Of a stretch of DNA of 48,860 nt, positions 1-7,948 are shown piece after piece; positions within the stretch are counted from its first letter, which is position 1; each line of letters starts with the position of its first letter. A program made the position numbers and the translations under genes. This stretch comes from Nitrospiria bacterium (lineage in GTDB: Bacteria > Nitrospirota > UBA9217), in contig CAKKRC010000031.1 of assembly GCA_919902495.1 (NCBI GenBank), positions 1 to 48,860 on the forward strand, read 5' to 3'. The notes under the pieces were generated by a model that had not been told where the DNA came from, ran no database searches, and saw only the letters and a program-made list of their open reading frames with translations.

Positions 1-1133
1 AGGTTCGCGATGAAGACCCCGGCGATCACAATGCTCTCGGGATGGATGCGGCCGGAGAAGGCCGCGAGGAAGAGCGTGCCGAGCGTTCCCACGGTCGCGA
101 TGAACAGCAGGAGGCCGGAGCGCAGGCGCGTCACCACCTGGAAGAGGCCGACGTTCACTACGGCGAGGTAAACGAAGAGCCCGATGAGGCTGCCCCGCCC
201 GGTGCTGACCAGGATGGGCGTCAGGTACGCGCCGAGCGCGCCGAGCACCGAGATGGGGATGCCGCGGAAAAAGACGGCAAGCACGAAGGCCGTGGCCGAC
301 ACGACCGTCAGCAGGCCGAAGCCAACGGGATTGGACAGGTAATGGTAGTAGAGCGTGGCCGCGAACACGACGCTGTACAGTACGCCGATGCCGCCCGCGC
401 CCAAGGTGTGGCGCAGCACGGTGAACCGTTCCCGGTTGATGCGGGCCGACCAGACGATCAGGGCCAGGCCGATGCACGCGCTGATGGCCAGCCTGAGCGC
501 GGGCGGGATGAGGTTCCGGTCGATGGAATACTTGACGAAGAAGCCTGCGCCGATGAAGAGCGCCAGCCCTCCCAGCCAGGCGAAGAGCTTGACGCCCGTG
601 AAGAGCTCCCAGTCCACGTTCGCCTTGAACTGCTCCCAGCGGTCAATCAGGCTCGGACCGGAGGGAGCCGCGCGCTCCGGCGCAGGTGGAGCGGTTACGG
701 CATATGACGCAGCCTGCTGAGGTGCGCGGGAAGGAGGAAGCGTGACCGGCTTCGAAGCGGGGGTTTCTTCTTCCGGCGGAAGAGGAGGATAGGACCCCAT
801 GGGCAGACCGGAAGGCGAAAGCGTTATCGGAGGCGGCTCAACCTCTGATCCCTCGGGAACGGTTGACGGGGGCGGAACAGGAGATGCGGGCGGGACCACG
901 GGAGGGGGCGGCATATCGACAGCGCGCGGGACAGGCGCGACAGTTGGTCTCATCGCCTCGACCCGTTCCGATGCGCTTTCCCGCCGCGGCGCAACTGCGG
1001 CCGCTCTCAGCTCAGCGATCTCCCGCTTGAGCTTCTCGACATTCGATTCCAGGTCGCGCCGGATGTTGAAGGACCGGACGAACAGGACTATGACGCCGAT
1101 GACCAACAGGAACTGACAGCCTTCATGACCCAC
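1..1133 (-). CDS. DUF2339 family multipass membrane protein (3' end beyond window)
   Basis: The frame is open from a GTG at 1133 to the window edge with no stop, so the C-terminus is missing. The GTG is preceded by GAGGAG six bases upstream. The protein starts with one hydrophobic segment (FLLVIGVIVLFV), then a short charged helix, then about 100 residues rich in Pro with many PPP runs. After that it becomes densely hydrophobic (WELFTGVKLFAWLGGLALF, then repeated segments such as IGVLYSVVFAATLYY). This order of anchor, Pro-rich linker and many membrane helices is that of DUF2339 proteins, which are inner-membrane proteins of unknown function. No catalytic motif is visible. It lies downstream of a permease tail remnant on the same strand. 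Confidence 0.75.
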   Translation of the reverse strand, partial: MGHEGCQFLLVIGVIVLFVRSFNIRRDLESNVEKLKREIAELRAAAVAPRRESASERVEAMRPTVAPVPRAVDMPPPPVVPPASPVPPPSTVPEGSEVEPPPITLSPSGLPMGSYPPLPPEEETPASKPVTLPPSRAPQQAASYAVTAPPAPERAAPSGPSLIDRWEQFKANVDWELFTGVKLFAWLGGLALFIGAGFFVKYSIDRNLIPPALRLAISACIGLALIVWSARINRERFTVLRHTLGAGGIGVLYSVVFAATLYYHYLSNPVGFGLLTVVSATAFVLAVFFRGIPISVLGALGAYLTPILVSTGRGSLIGLFVYLAVVNVGLFQVVTRLRSGLLLFIATVGTLGTLFLAAFSGRIHPESIVIAGVFIAN

Positions 1134-1190
1134 GCTCGTCTCCTCTGCTGCTCCGTTTCACTATGCTCCCACGCGCTGCTTCTCCGCTCC

Positions 1191-1352
1191 CTACACACAC
1201 CTCTTCTTCTTCAACACATACCCCGTCAGAAAAAAGAACATCGCCGTCAGCACCACAGCATAGACGATGGCGAGCGCAAGATAGCTCCAGTCGGTTTCTT
1301 GGTTGTTTTCTGGGAAATCGTAAATAAGTTCCGAAGCCTGACCCGTATATGT
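1191..1352 (-). pseudogene. 3' remnant of an ABC-2 permease gene
   Basis: Read on the minus strand, 1294 to 1199 matches the last 96 bases of the intact permease gene (6338 to 6243) with only a handful of mismatches by eye. It keeps the reading frame (DWSYLALAI, then FLTGYVLKKKR) and a stop at 1191. The open frame continues upstream to about 1352 with residues such as TGQASELIYDF, which do not match the intact copy but look like the periplasmic loop of a paralogous permease. There is no start and no 5' part. It is best read as the surviving end of a paralogous permease gene whose front was replaced by the neighbouring module. Confidence 0.75.
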
Positions 1353-1359
1353 CCCTCTC

Positions 1360-2349
1360 CTAGTTCGCTTGTTCGGAGCGCTCTTGCACTGCCGACAGAA
1401 ACGAAGTCCGGTTCAGCGCCAACCGATTGGTTACGAGTTGTCTAAAGTATCGCCCGTCGGCAGTTGGACGTGACATGAAAAACAGCGGAAAGTCTATTGC
1501 GTACTTGCCCCCTGCCGAAGCGCATGGACGCACACCATCGACCGTAAGAACACGCAATACAGACCCTCTCGGCGCTTTCAGTCCAAGAACGATTGCGCCC
1601 GGATCCGCGCTTGCCAGGTCTTCCAGCTCACGATAGGATCTACCATACACAGGTCTCGCCGCGGTGAGCCGTTCTTCCGAAAGTCCCATATTCTTGAGGA
1701 GCACAAGAAACTTGCGTCTCTGCAGATACCCTCCGTTCAGGTAGATACGAATCGATTCGCCAAAGGACACGCCCAAATCGCGCCATTTTCGAACATCTCC
1801 TCGCAATACCTCTTTCACACTCTCTAACCGCATGTTTCGAAGTGGATTGCTGTAGAAAACGAAAACTGGGACATGTTCAGTGACAATCTGCCGTGAATGA
1901 AATCCATCGATAAGAGCAAATACGCCATGAGCAAGAATTGCGTGACAATCAGATCGTTCGGCAGCTGCATAGATTTCCTGCTCGGAAAATGCATGGATCA
2001 TCTTAGCACCAGGAGATCCCGATGAATAAGGGGTGGTCTCTACTGCGTCGGGACATCCTCCCGAAAATGGCGCTGCTTCCAGAGCCTCCGGACAACCGCC
2101 GGAGAACGGAGCGGTCCCTGACGGGAAAGGACATCCTCCCGAAAACGGCGCTGCTTCCAGCGCGTCCGGACAACCGCCGGAGAACGGGGCGGTCCCTGAC
2201 GGGAAAGGACATCCTCCCGAAAACGGCGCTGCTTCCAGCACGCGCGGACAACCACCGGAGAACGGAGCGGTCTCGAAACAACCACCACCTTTTCCCAAAA
2301 GATCGAATTCTTCTCTGTCCATCTCAACATTGTTGGTCCACGTCATCAT
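1360..2349 (-). CDS. PstS-like substrate-binding domain protein with N-terminal Cys-rich repeats
   Basis: About 329 residues. The start is taken at the ATG at 2349, which overlaps the upstream stop as ATGA behind GGAGG; the ATG at 2346 gives better spacing, and a GTG at 2358 is also in frame. Residues about 24-113 are seven copies of a 13-residue unit ending APFSGGCP. The rest (about 115-329) resembles phosphate-binding PstS-like domains: VPVFVFYSNPL, EVLRGDVRKWRDLG, IRIYLNGG, then a late GKYAIDFPLFF. No signal peptide or membrane helix is visible, which is odd for a periplasmic binding fold. It is translationally coupled to the membrane protein gene upstream. The role is unknown; the domain call rests on motif resemblance only. 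Confidence 0.6.
   Translation of the reverse strand: MMTWTNNVEMDREEFDLLGKGGGCFETAPFSGGCPRVLEAAPFSGGCPFPSGTAPFSGGCPDALEAAPFSGGCPFPSGTAPFSGGCPEALEAAPFSGGCPDAVETTPYSSGSPGAKMIHAFSEQEIYAAAERSDCHAILAHGVFALIDGFHSRQIVTEHVPVFVFYSNPLRNMRLESVKEVLRGDVRKWRDLGVSFGESIRIYLNGGYLQRRKFLVLLKNMGLSEERLTAARPVYGRSYRELEDLASADPGAIVLGLKAPRGSVLRVLTVDGVRPCASAGGKYAIDFPLFFMSRPTADGRYFRQLVTNRLALNRTSFLSAVQERSEQAN
2011..2280 (-). repeat. In-frame 39-bp tandem repeat (7 units, 78-bp super-period)
   Basis: Seven 39-bp units encode TAPFSGGCP or EAAPFSGGCP, alternating between two spacer types (FPSG and xALE), so the DNA repeats with a 78-bp period; the motif ACATCCTCCCGAAAA recurs 78 bases apart on the plus strand. The last unit has decayed to TTPYSSGSP. 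Each full unit contributes one Cys and one Pro. Confidence 0.9.
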
Positions 2350-4190
2350 AACCTCCACCCCCTCTGCATTTCGTCAATGACAAATTGTCGATACCCCTTT
2401 TCATCAAAAGCCGTGCCTGACATCCACCGGTCTGATTGCGATGCTTGCGATAGATCGTTGTTCCTAAATAGCTCATTCAGATCTTTCTTTACTCTGGGGC
2501 AACTTGCATAGATCCTATGATATTCCTCGAAATACTGGCCCCAAATCGGATCTAGTTGCTCCCTTCCCCCTGCCATAAAGTAACTCCACAATTGATAGAC
2601 ACGAAGTTTACCGGGAGATCGCCACGTACTTCTCGATTGGTAGGTTTCGCTTTTCAGCCTTAGCTGAAGAACCGTTGCGAAACGCGACACCACGTTTCTC
2701 ATTGTGTCTTCGTCACATGCATGCGCCCTGGAGACCAATGAAAAGTATCCGATGAGATCGATCGCCTGAACATACTCTTGGGTTGCTGGTGCGTTACCTT
2801 CCTTGAGATATCGGGCAGCGGCTTCATTGAGAGACTGTATTACTTCGCTGGGTGTCCGAGGCCAAACCGATCTCCCCTTCGAATCACGGTATGCTGCCAG
2901 GTCGTACTCGAGGTACAACATCAATAACGTTGCACGGCTGTTATCTGGACGTTTTTTTCGTAAGAGCTCAACAGCGCGCTTCTCAAATTCGATCTGGTCC
3001 CTTGGTTCTGCCTCCGCCATAATATGTGCAACCGCAATGACCGGATCCTGCAGCACCAATCCCTCTTCATCCGAAGGCAGCAATACCCATCTCAGGATCC
3101 GGGATGTAATTTCATCCCACTTGCCAGGGTCTATAATGCGCTCCACGCGGTAATCTGTTATAAATCTCTTGGTGAGCGATCTCCACTGCTCCTGGGTCGT
3201 TTGACTGGCCTTGAGGGACCTCGACCGCAATTCATACACCAAGAATGAGTCTCGTCTCCAAGGAATGCGCTCAAATGCCGCTACGATATTCGAGAAGTCT
3301 TTTTCGTTCGGTGCGAGTGATGACTCAATGAGCGCAATGTATGACAATTTTGTTAACAGCGCGGCCAGCACAACGGCCATGAATGTCAGAACGGACAGAG
3401 TAATCAAGGAGGTAAGGGCTGCGATCATTCGCCGGTATTCTACGCGAAGGTTTGCGTGCAACCTGCGAATCAACTCATTGAGTGACCACTGCTTCAAGGA
3501 GTCCCGCGGGACCAACGTCGTAACTAAATAATGAAGGAGTGCTGCTGAAAAAGGAACCGCGCCGGCAACCTTGCTATTAGATTGATGAAAACAGTACCAA
3601 AGAACAGTTCCTCCGATAACAAGTCCCCAAATCGCGAAACAAAACAGATTTGCAGTCCTGGTGTAGTTGCGATCCGTTATCGTCGATATGCGTGCTCCGT
3701 GTGATGCGCTGTCTTTTCCGACTAATAGATAAACGCGGTCGCCTACATTGTTTACCTCGAAAGTAACGACCACATCAATTACCGCATCTGTTTCCACGGC
3801 GGTAGTTATTTCATTCGGCTCTGCACCGGCTTGCGGAGCTCCTTTTGGGGTCACGGTAACAAGGGCGATAGCTTTGCCTGACGACGTGGGCAATTGTCCC
3901 GATGCAAAGTACCGTTCGTTAACTTGAGCGCGGATCGTTCCCCCTCCAAGGCAGCCCGCAACAAGGATCAGTTGCTGTCTACAACCATACCGGTTTTTGG
4001 CAGAGAGTCGAACTTGAAACGTTCTTGAAGGTGCATCTGCTACAAACAGCGAATCATTGTTCGTGATCTCTGACGAAGGGATATCCAGACCGTCAATGCT
4101 CAGTGAGGGAACATCTACTTGAGAGAACCTTGCCGGCTCAATATACGATAATTCTAGCGCGATCATGTTTTTTGGTGTCCGCATTGCCAT
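2346..4190 (-). CDS. Membrane-anchored protein of unknown function
   Basis: 614 residues, starting at an ATG behind AGGGG. Residues 1 to about 180 look like beta-rich extramembrane sequence (FQVRLSAKNRYG, ALVTVTPKG, VVVTFEVNNVGDRVYLLVG). A first membrane segment lies near 185-205 (NLFCFAIWGLVIGGTVLWYC) and a second near 262-287 (LTSLITLSVLTFMAVVLAAL). The remaining 320 residues are helical and soluble-looking. I do not recognise a family. Base composition is visibly poorer in G+C than the flanking genes, suggesting acquisition. It overlaps the PstS-like gene by a few bases, so the two probably form one functional module. Confidence 0.7.
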   Translation of the reverse strand: MAMRTPKNMIALELSYIEPARFSQVDVPSLSIDGLDIPSSEITNNDSLFVADAPSRTFQVRLSAKNRYGCRQQLILVAGCLGGGTIRAQVNERYFASGQLPTSSGKAIALVTVTPKGAPQAGAEPNEITTAVETDAVIDVVVTFEVNNVGDRVYLLVGKDSASHGARISTITDRNYTRTANLFCFAIWGLVIGGTVLWYCFHQSNSKVAGAVPFSAALLHYLVTTLVPRDSLKQWSLNELIRRLHANLRVEYRRMIAALTSLITLSVLTFMAVVLAALLTKLSYIALIESSLAPNEKDFSNIVAAFERIPWRRDSFLVYELRSRSLKASQTTQEQWRSLTKRFITDYRVERIIDPGKWDEITSRILRWVLLPSDEEGLVLQDPVIAVAHIMAEAEPRDQIEFEKRAVELLRKKRPDNSRATLLMLYLEYDLAAYRDSKGRSVWPRTPSEVIQSLNEAAARYLKEGNAPATQEYVQAIDLIGYFSLVSRAHACDEDTMRNVVSRFATVLQLRLKSETYQSRSTWRSPGKLRVYQLWSYFMAGGREQLDPIWGQYFEEYHRIYASCPRVKKDLNELFRNNDLSQASQSDRWMSGTAFDEKGYRQFVIDEMQRGWRL

Positions 4191-4270
4191 TTAATCCCCT
4201 TGGGCTGTACGGTCAGGCCTGGAAAGCTGGAAAGTTTTCCCTTTCCCTCTTCCCTGGCAATATCCTCAGC

Positions 4271-4315
4271 CTACGCATATCTCTTCTTCTTGAGCACATA
4301 CCCCGTCAGAAAGTA
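4271..4315 (-). pseudogene. Second 3' tail remnant of the ABC permease gene
   Basis: Minus-strand bases 4315 to 4271 encode YFLTGYVLKKKRYA and a stop, matching the last 14 codons of the intact permease (YFLTGYVLKKKRYV at 6235). The match ends abruptly at about 4315, where the beta-propeller gene begins to overlap in another frame. It is too short to be functional. Confidence 0.75.
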
Positions 4316-5490
4316 CCTGACCGCACTCGGACCCTGTTGACCAGATCGGTAGTCTCGATCACCTGTTCCTTGCCTTCCCGGTCCAGCCTGATCAGGTATT
4401 TTCCGTTCGAGTAAACGATCCCGCCGTTCTCCGTCAGATCGAAGTCGAGCACTCCTTTTTTGAGGCAGGTGAAGCTCCCGTCTTTCTCCCTCCGGGTCAG
4501 CTCCCAATCACGGGGCGCAATACCGGGGAATGCACCGCCTTTCGCGCGGTTCTCCTTGAGCGTCTGTTCCGCGTTGATCAGGTTGCCGTTGATGAAGATT
4601 TCCTTGGGGTCCTTGTTCTGCGCCTTCATGGGATTCGGCCCGGCCGTGGAAAGGGGCTCGCCGGTATAGCGCATGCTGAAGAACTGCAGGAACGAGTAGA
4701 TGGCGCGAATCAGGCGCCAGGGAATGAGCAAGAAATCCTTGAAACTCATCTTTTCCGAACCGGGTTTTTTGTGGGGCCGTTTGATGAAAGAGAGCGTGTC
4801 TTCGCAGTCCAGGCGCGGCAGGAAGCAATCATGCTTGGCCAGAGAGACCAGTTCGGTGATCGTTCCGGAATCGAGGTCGAGCCGGTTGATCGTCCGCTCG
4901 CCCACCCCGATGAACCGCCCGTCACCTGACTTGCCGACGCCGGCAGAATCATAGTAGATGGATCGGCCGGTCCTTTTTCCCCAGACCGGATTTTCGTCCA
5001 CACAGTCGCCCTCGGTCACTTTCCGGTATCGGGAGCTCTTCGGCTCGAATAGGGCAAGATGCCGCCCCCAGGCGGAATCCTGGACGGAGACGACAATCTC
5101 CTCGGTTTGCGGGTGGTAATCGAGGTTCAGGAACGCGATCTTGTGATCATGGATGATGTGGCCTTCGGTTGCAGCGTCATCTGCCGGATTCTTCAGGAAT
5201 ATCCCCGAATAGTCCTCCACGGACAAGGAATAAAGGATCTTATTGTCCTTCGCGAAAGCGAGTCCATTCACCGTAGCACGTGCGTCGATTGCCTCGGCAT
5301 CATGCCCGGGCTGCAGTTGATGCCCGCGAAAAGCTGCGCCCATACCTTCTGTCTTCCATGCGTTCTTCTTCTGTATCGTCTCCCGGTTCTGCTTGTATTT
5401 TTCCAGGTAATGGCAGGTCGCCAGGGAAGAGGAATTTCCGGTACAACAGCCTAGTTTGTTTCTTGCGGCAAATACGATCAAGTCATCCAT
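4306..5490 (-). CDS. WD40/TolB-like beta-propeller protein, probably 3'-altered
   Basis: 394 residues from an ATG behind AAAGGAACGGG. The sequence has the rhythm of beta-propeller blades: VNGLAFAKDNKILYSLS, AFLNLDYHPQTEEIVVSVQD, VDENPVWGKRTGRSIYYDSA, VLDFDLTENGGIVYSNGKYL. No signal peptide is evident; the N-terminus has a GCCTG motif. The last codons (RSGTF and stop) come from the permease tail remnant read in another frame, so the original C-terminus was probably lost in the junction. The function is unknown; propellers usually serve as binding scaffolds. Confidence 0.65.
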   Translation of the reverse strand: MDDLIVFAARNKLGCCTGNSSSLATCHYLEKYKQNRETIQKKNAWKTEGMGAAFRGHQLQPGHDAEAIDARATVNGLAFAKDNKILYSLSVEDYSGIFLKNPADDAATEGHIIHDHKIAFLNLDYHPQTEEIVVSVQDSAWGRHLALFEPKSSRYRKVTEGDCVDENPVWGKRTGRSIYYDSAGVGKSGDGRFIGVGERTINRLDLDSGTITELVSLAKHDCFLPRLDCEDTLSFIKRPHKKPGSEKMSFKDFLLIPWRLIRAIYSFLQFFSMRYTGEPLSTAGPNPMKAQNKDPKEIFINGNLINAEQTLKENRAKGGAFPGIAPRDWELTRREKDGSFTCLKKGVLDFDLTENGGIVYSNGKYLIRLDREGKEQVIETTDLVNRVRVRSGTF

Positions 5491-5583
5491 TGCTCATCCC
5501 GTTCCTTTCTGCCGATTCAGGGGTCGTCCCGGGTCGGGCTTTGAAATTGACATTCTTAGCCTAAGCACCTTGGGGTCACCCAT

Positions 5584-6132
5584 TCACCGCTTTCGGGTCG
5601 CCCGATATACTGCCTGGCGTTCCCGCGCTATGAAGCCAATCTTTCTCTTCGGCTTTTCCTCAACCTCAATGATCTGTCTTATCGCCTCAAAGACGATCTG
5701 GAATTGTCCATCGTATTTCTTTTCGAGATCGCTCAACTTTCGCGCCAGGTCTTTATGTGTTGTCATCAACTCCCGCAGTTTTACAAAAGTCCTCATTATC
5801 TGAATGTTTACTTCAATGGCTCGATCGCTGTTTAAAACACCGGACAGCATGGCTATGCCTTGTTCGGTAAAGACATAAGGCATATATTTACGGTGTTTCC
5901 CTCGACCAGCCTTTAAGGTCGCAAAATGCGACCTTAAAGATTCAAGCTCTTCTTCGGACAGCTGGTACATAAAATCCGTGGGGAAACGCTTCACATTGCG
6001 GCGAACCTGCTCGTTCAGCCGCTTGGTAGTCACGTTGTAAAGAGCCGCCAGGTCGCTGTCAAGCATGACCTTTTTGCCGCTGATCAACAATATCTTTTTC
6101 TCGATTACCTCAATCGGTACGAGCGATTTCAT
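5584..6132 (-). CDS. ORF6N domain protein
   Basis: 182 residues, ATG behind CAGGAGAA. The N-terminal half is a typical ORF6N domain (about residues 8-95): VMLDSDLAALYNVTTKRLNE, RRNVKRFPTDFMYQLSEEE and PYVFTEQGIAMLSGVL. The C-terminal half is helical and Lys/Arg-rich. ORF6N domains are DNA-binding modules from phage and mobile-element proteins, often found as lone genes in bacterial chromosomes. It interrupts the space between the ABC permease and the propeller gene and supports the view that this stretch has taken in foreign DNA. Confidence 0.88.
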   Translation of the reverse strand: MKSLVPIEVIEKKILLISGKKVMLDSDLAALYNVTTKRLNEQVRRNVKRFPTDFMYQLSEEELESLRSHFATLKAGRGKHRKYMPYVFTEQGIAMLSGVLNSDRAIEVNIQIMRTFVKLRELMTTHKDLARKLSDLEKKYDGQFQIVFEAIRQIIEVEEKPKRKIGFIARERQAVYRATRKR

Positions 6133-6234
6133 GGATTCTCCTGTTTTCTGTTAACGCGTCAGATGTTGCCCGGCGCCGGCAGCACCAACTTGAAGTCATA
6201 ATTTGTGATTTCAAGTCCAGAAACTCCCTATCCG

Positions 6235-7047
6235 TTACACATACCTCTTCTTCTTCAATACATACCCCGTCAGAAAATAGAACATCGCCGTCAGCACGAC
6301 AGCATATCCGATGGCGAGCGCAAGATAGCTCCAGTCGGCATCAGAACCGCGGAGGGTCGAGCTGACCTGGGACATCTTCGTTCCATAAGGGCTGAAGGTG
6401 GGCCAGAGCATGTACAGCGCGTCCACGACGAGCTTGAGGAGCTTCAGCAGCGGCAGGAATGCGCTCTCGCCCGCAGCCTTGATGCCCGCGACAAGCATCA
6501 CCTTGAGGCAGTAAAACAACCCTTCCTGCACCACGAGCAGGACGAAGAGCGCCATGACGGGATGGAAGATAACGGAGAGGAAGGTCGCGAAGGCCATGAG
6601 GCTCATGGCCTGGAAATAGCCGTTCAGGAGGATGTATACGATGCCGGACTGGAACGGGATGCTCCAGATCATACCGAGAATCGACGTGATGAGCAGCGCG
6701 ACAGCGAAGAGCACACCGGCAACGAGCCCGGCGGAGAGGAAGCTCGACAGGAGCCAGACCTCGGGCAGGCAGGGCTTGGTGAAGACCATCTTGACCGACC
6801 GATCGCGGATGTGCTGCGAGATGAGCATCAGGCCCAGGCCCACGGTCACGACCGTGGCGAAGCCGGTCACGAGGTGCATCGCGGTCTTGATGAGTTCCAG
6901 GTGCTGGGACTTGGAGGTGAAAAGGAGCGCGGGGATGGACGTGAGGCCCATGATGACGACGATGAAGATCGCAGCGGCGACCAGCAGGCGATTTCTTCTG
7001 TAGAAGATGAGGTTCGTTTCGATATTCGCCCGGATCTGCGCGTACAC
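6235..7047 (-). CDS. ABC-2 type transporter permease
   Basis: 270 residues from a GTG at 7047 behind GGAGG, one base beyond the upstream ATPase stop. At least six membrane segments are visible, e.g. LLVAAAIFIVVIMGLTSIP, VTGFATVVTVGLGLMLI, LLSSFLSAGLVAGVLFAVAL and the final YLALAIGYAVVLTAMFYFL followed by KKKRYV. The large loop after the first helix and the late paired helices are those of ABC-2 exporter permeases. With the ATPase it should form an exporter of unknown substrate in the inner membrane. Its 3' end is duplicated at 1199-1294 and 4271-4315. Confidence 0.85.
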   Translation of the reverse strand: MYAQIRANIETNLIFYRRNRLLVAAAIFIVVIMGLTSIPALLFTSKSQHLELIKTAMHLVTGFATVVTVGLGLMLISQHIRDRSVKMVFTKPCLPEVWLLSSFLSAGLVAGVLFAVALLITSILGMIWSIPFQSGIVYILLNGYFQAMSLMAFATFLSVIFHPVMALFVLLVVQEGLFYCLKVMLVAGIKAAGESAFLPLLKLLKLVVDALYMLWPTFSPYGTKMSQVSSTLRGSDADWSYLALAIGYAVVLTAMFYFLTGYVLKKKRYV

Positions 7048-7048
7048 G

Positions 7049-7948
7049 TCAGGCCCCTCCTTTCAGGATGGAAAAGAAGGAATCCTCCAGCGACGCGCGC
7101 TTGAGCGTGCATTCAATGAGCTTGCGGCCCGGGATGGTCATGAGCTTCATGAAGTCGTCCAGACGCTCCGCGGGGATCTCGCCCTTGACGCTCGTGGGCG
7201 TGCGAACGAGGACCTTCAGAAAATCGGGCAGCGGATCGAAGGGCTCGCACTCGACGTGGTAGGTCTCGAGACTCGTGCCGCGAAGGCGCGCCATCTCGTC
7301 CTGCACGATCACCTTTCCCCTGTTCATGATGGCGGCGCGGTTGCAGATCATCTCGATCTCCGACAGGACGTGGGAGTTCAGCACGATCGTGGCGCCGTTC
7401 TTATTCAGCTCCAGCAGCACGTCGCGGAACTCCTTGACCGCCAGGGGGTCGAGTCCCCGTGTGGGCTCGTCGAGGAACACGAGCTTCGGGTTGTTGATGA
7501 GGCACTGCGCGATGCCGACCTTCTGCTTCATGCCCTTGGAGCACTTCGAGACCCGGAGGTCCTTGAACTCACCCAGACCCACGCGGTCGATGGCGCGCGT
7601 GACGGTGAGGCCGCTGTCGATGCCCTGCAGCCGGGCGTAGTAGCGGATGGCCTCCTGCACGGTGAGGTACTGGTGATAGTGCGGCTCTTCGGGGAGGTAG
7701 GCGATGTCGCGGAAGAGGCTGTTCCCCGGCTCGGGCGTGCGGCCGCAGACGGAGACCGTCCCCGAGTCGGGCCGGACCAGGCCGAGGAAGCAGTACATGG
7801 CCGTGGACTTGCCCGCGCCGTTCGGACCCAGGAGGGCGAAGATGTCCCCTTCCTGCACGGTGAGCGTGAAGGAATCGAGCGCCCGGATGGTACCCCTAAA
7901 GAGGCCCTTCCGGAAACCAACGGAGACGTTCTCGGCAGAGACCATCAT
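7049..7948 (-). CDS. ABC transporter ATP-binding protein
   Basis: 299 residues. Walker A is GPNGAGKST (41-49), the Q-loop region follows (YLPEEPHYHQYLT), the signature is CSKGMKQK (136-143), Walker B is LVFLDEP (156-162) and the switch His lies in LNSHVLSEIE. A C-terminal extension of about 80 residues follows the ATPase core, as in CcmA/NatA-type exporter ATPases. The start overlaps the stop of the thioredoxin-like gene as ATGA, so the three genes 8808-6235 are one translationally coupled operon. Confidence 0.92.
   Translation of the reverse strand: MMVSAENVSVGFRKGLFRGTIRALDSFTLTVQEGDIFALLGPNGAGKSTAMYCFLGLVRPDSGTVSVCGRTPEPGNSLFRDIAYLPEEPHYHQYLTVQEAIRYYARLQGIDSGLTVTRAIDRVGLGEFKDLRVSKCSKGMKQKVGIAQCLINNPKLVFLDEPTRGLDPLAVKEFRDVLLELNKNGATIVLNSHVLSEIEMICNRAAIMNRGKVIVQDEMARLRGTSLETYHVECEPFDPLPDFLKVLVRTPTSVKGEIPAERLDDFMKLMTIPGRKLIECTLKRASLEDSFFSILKGGA

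Noticed and set aside
2011-2280. CRISPR array
   Set aside because: The repeats are contiguous, in frame and a multiple of three; there are no unique spacers.
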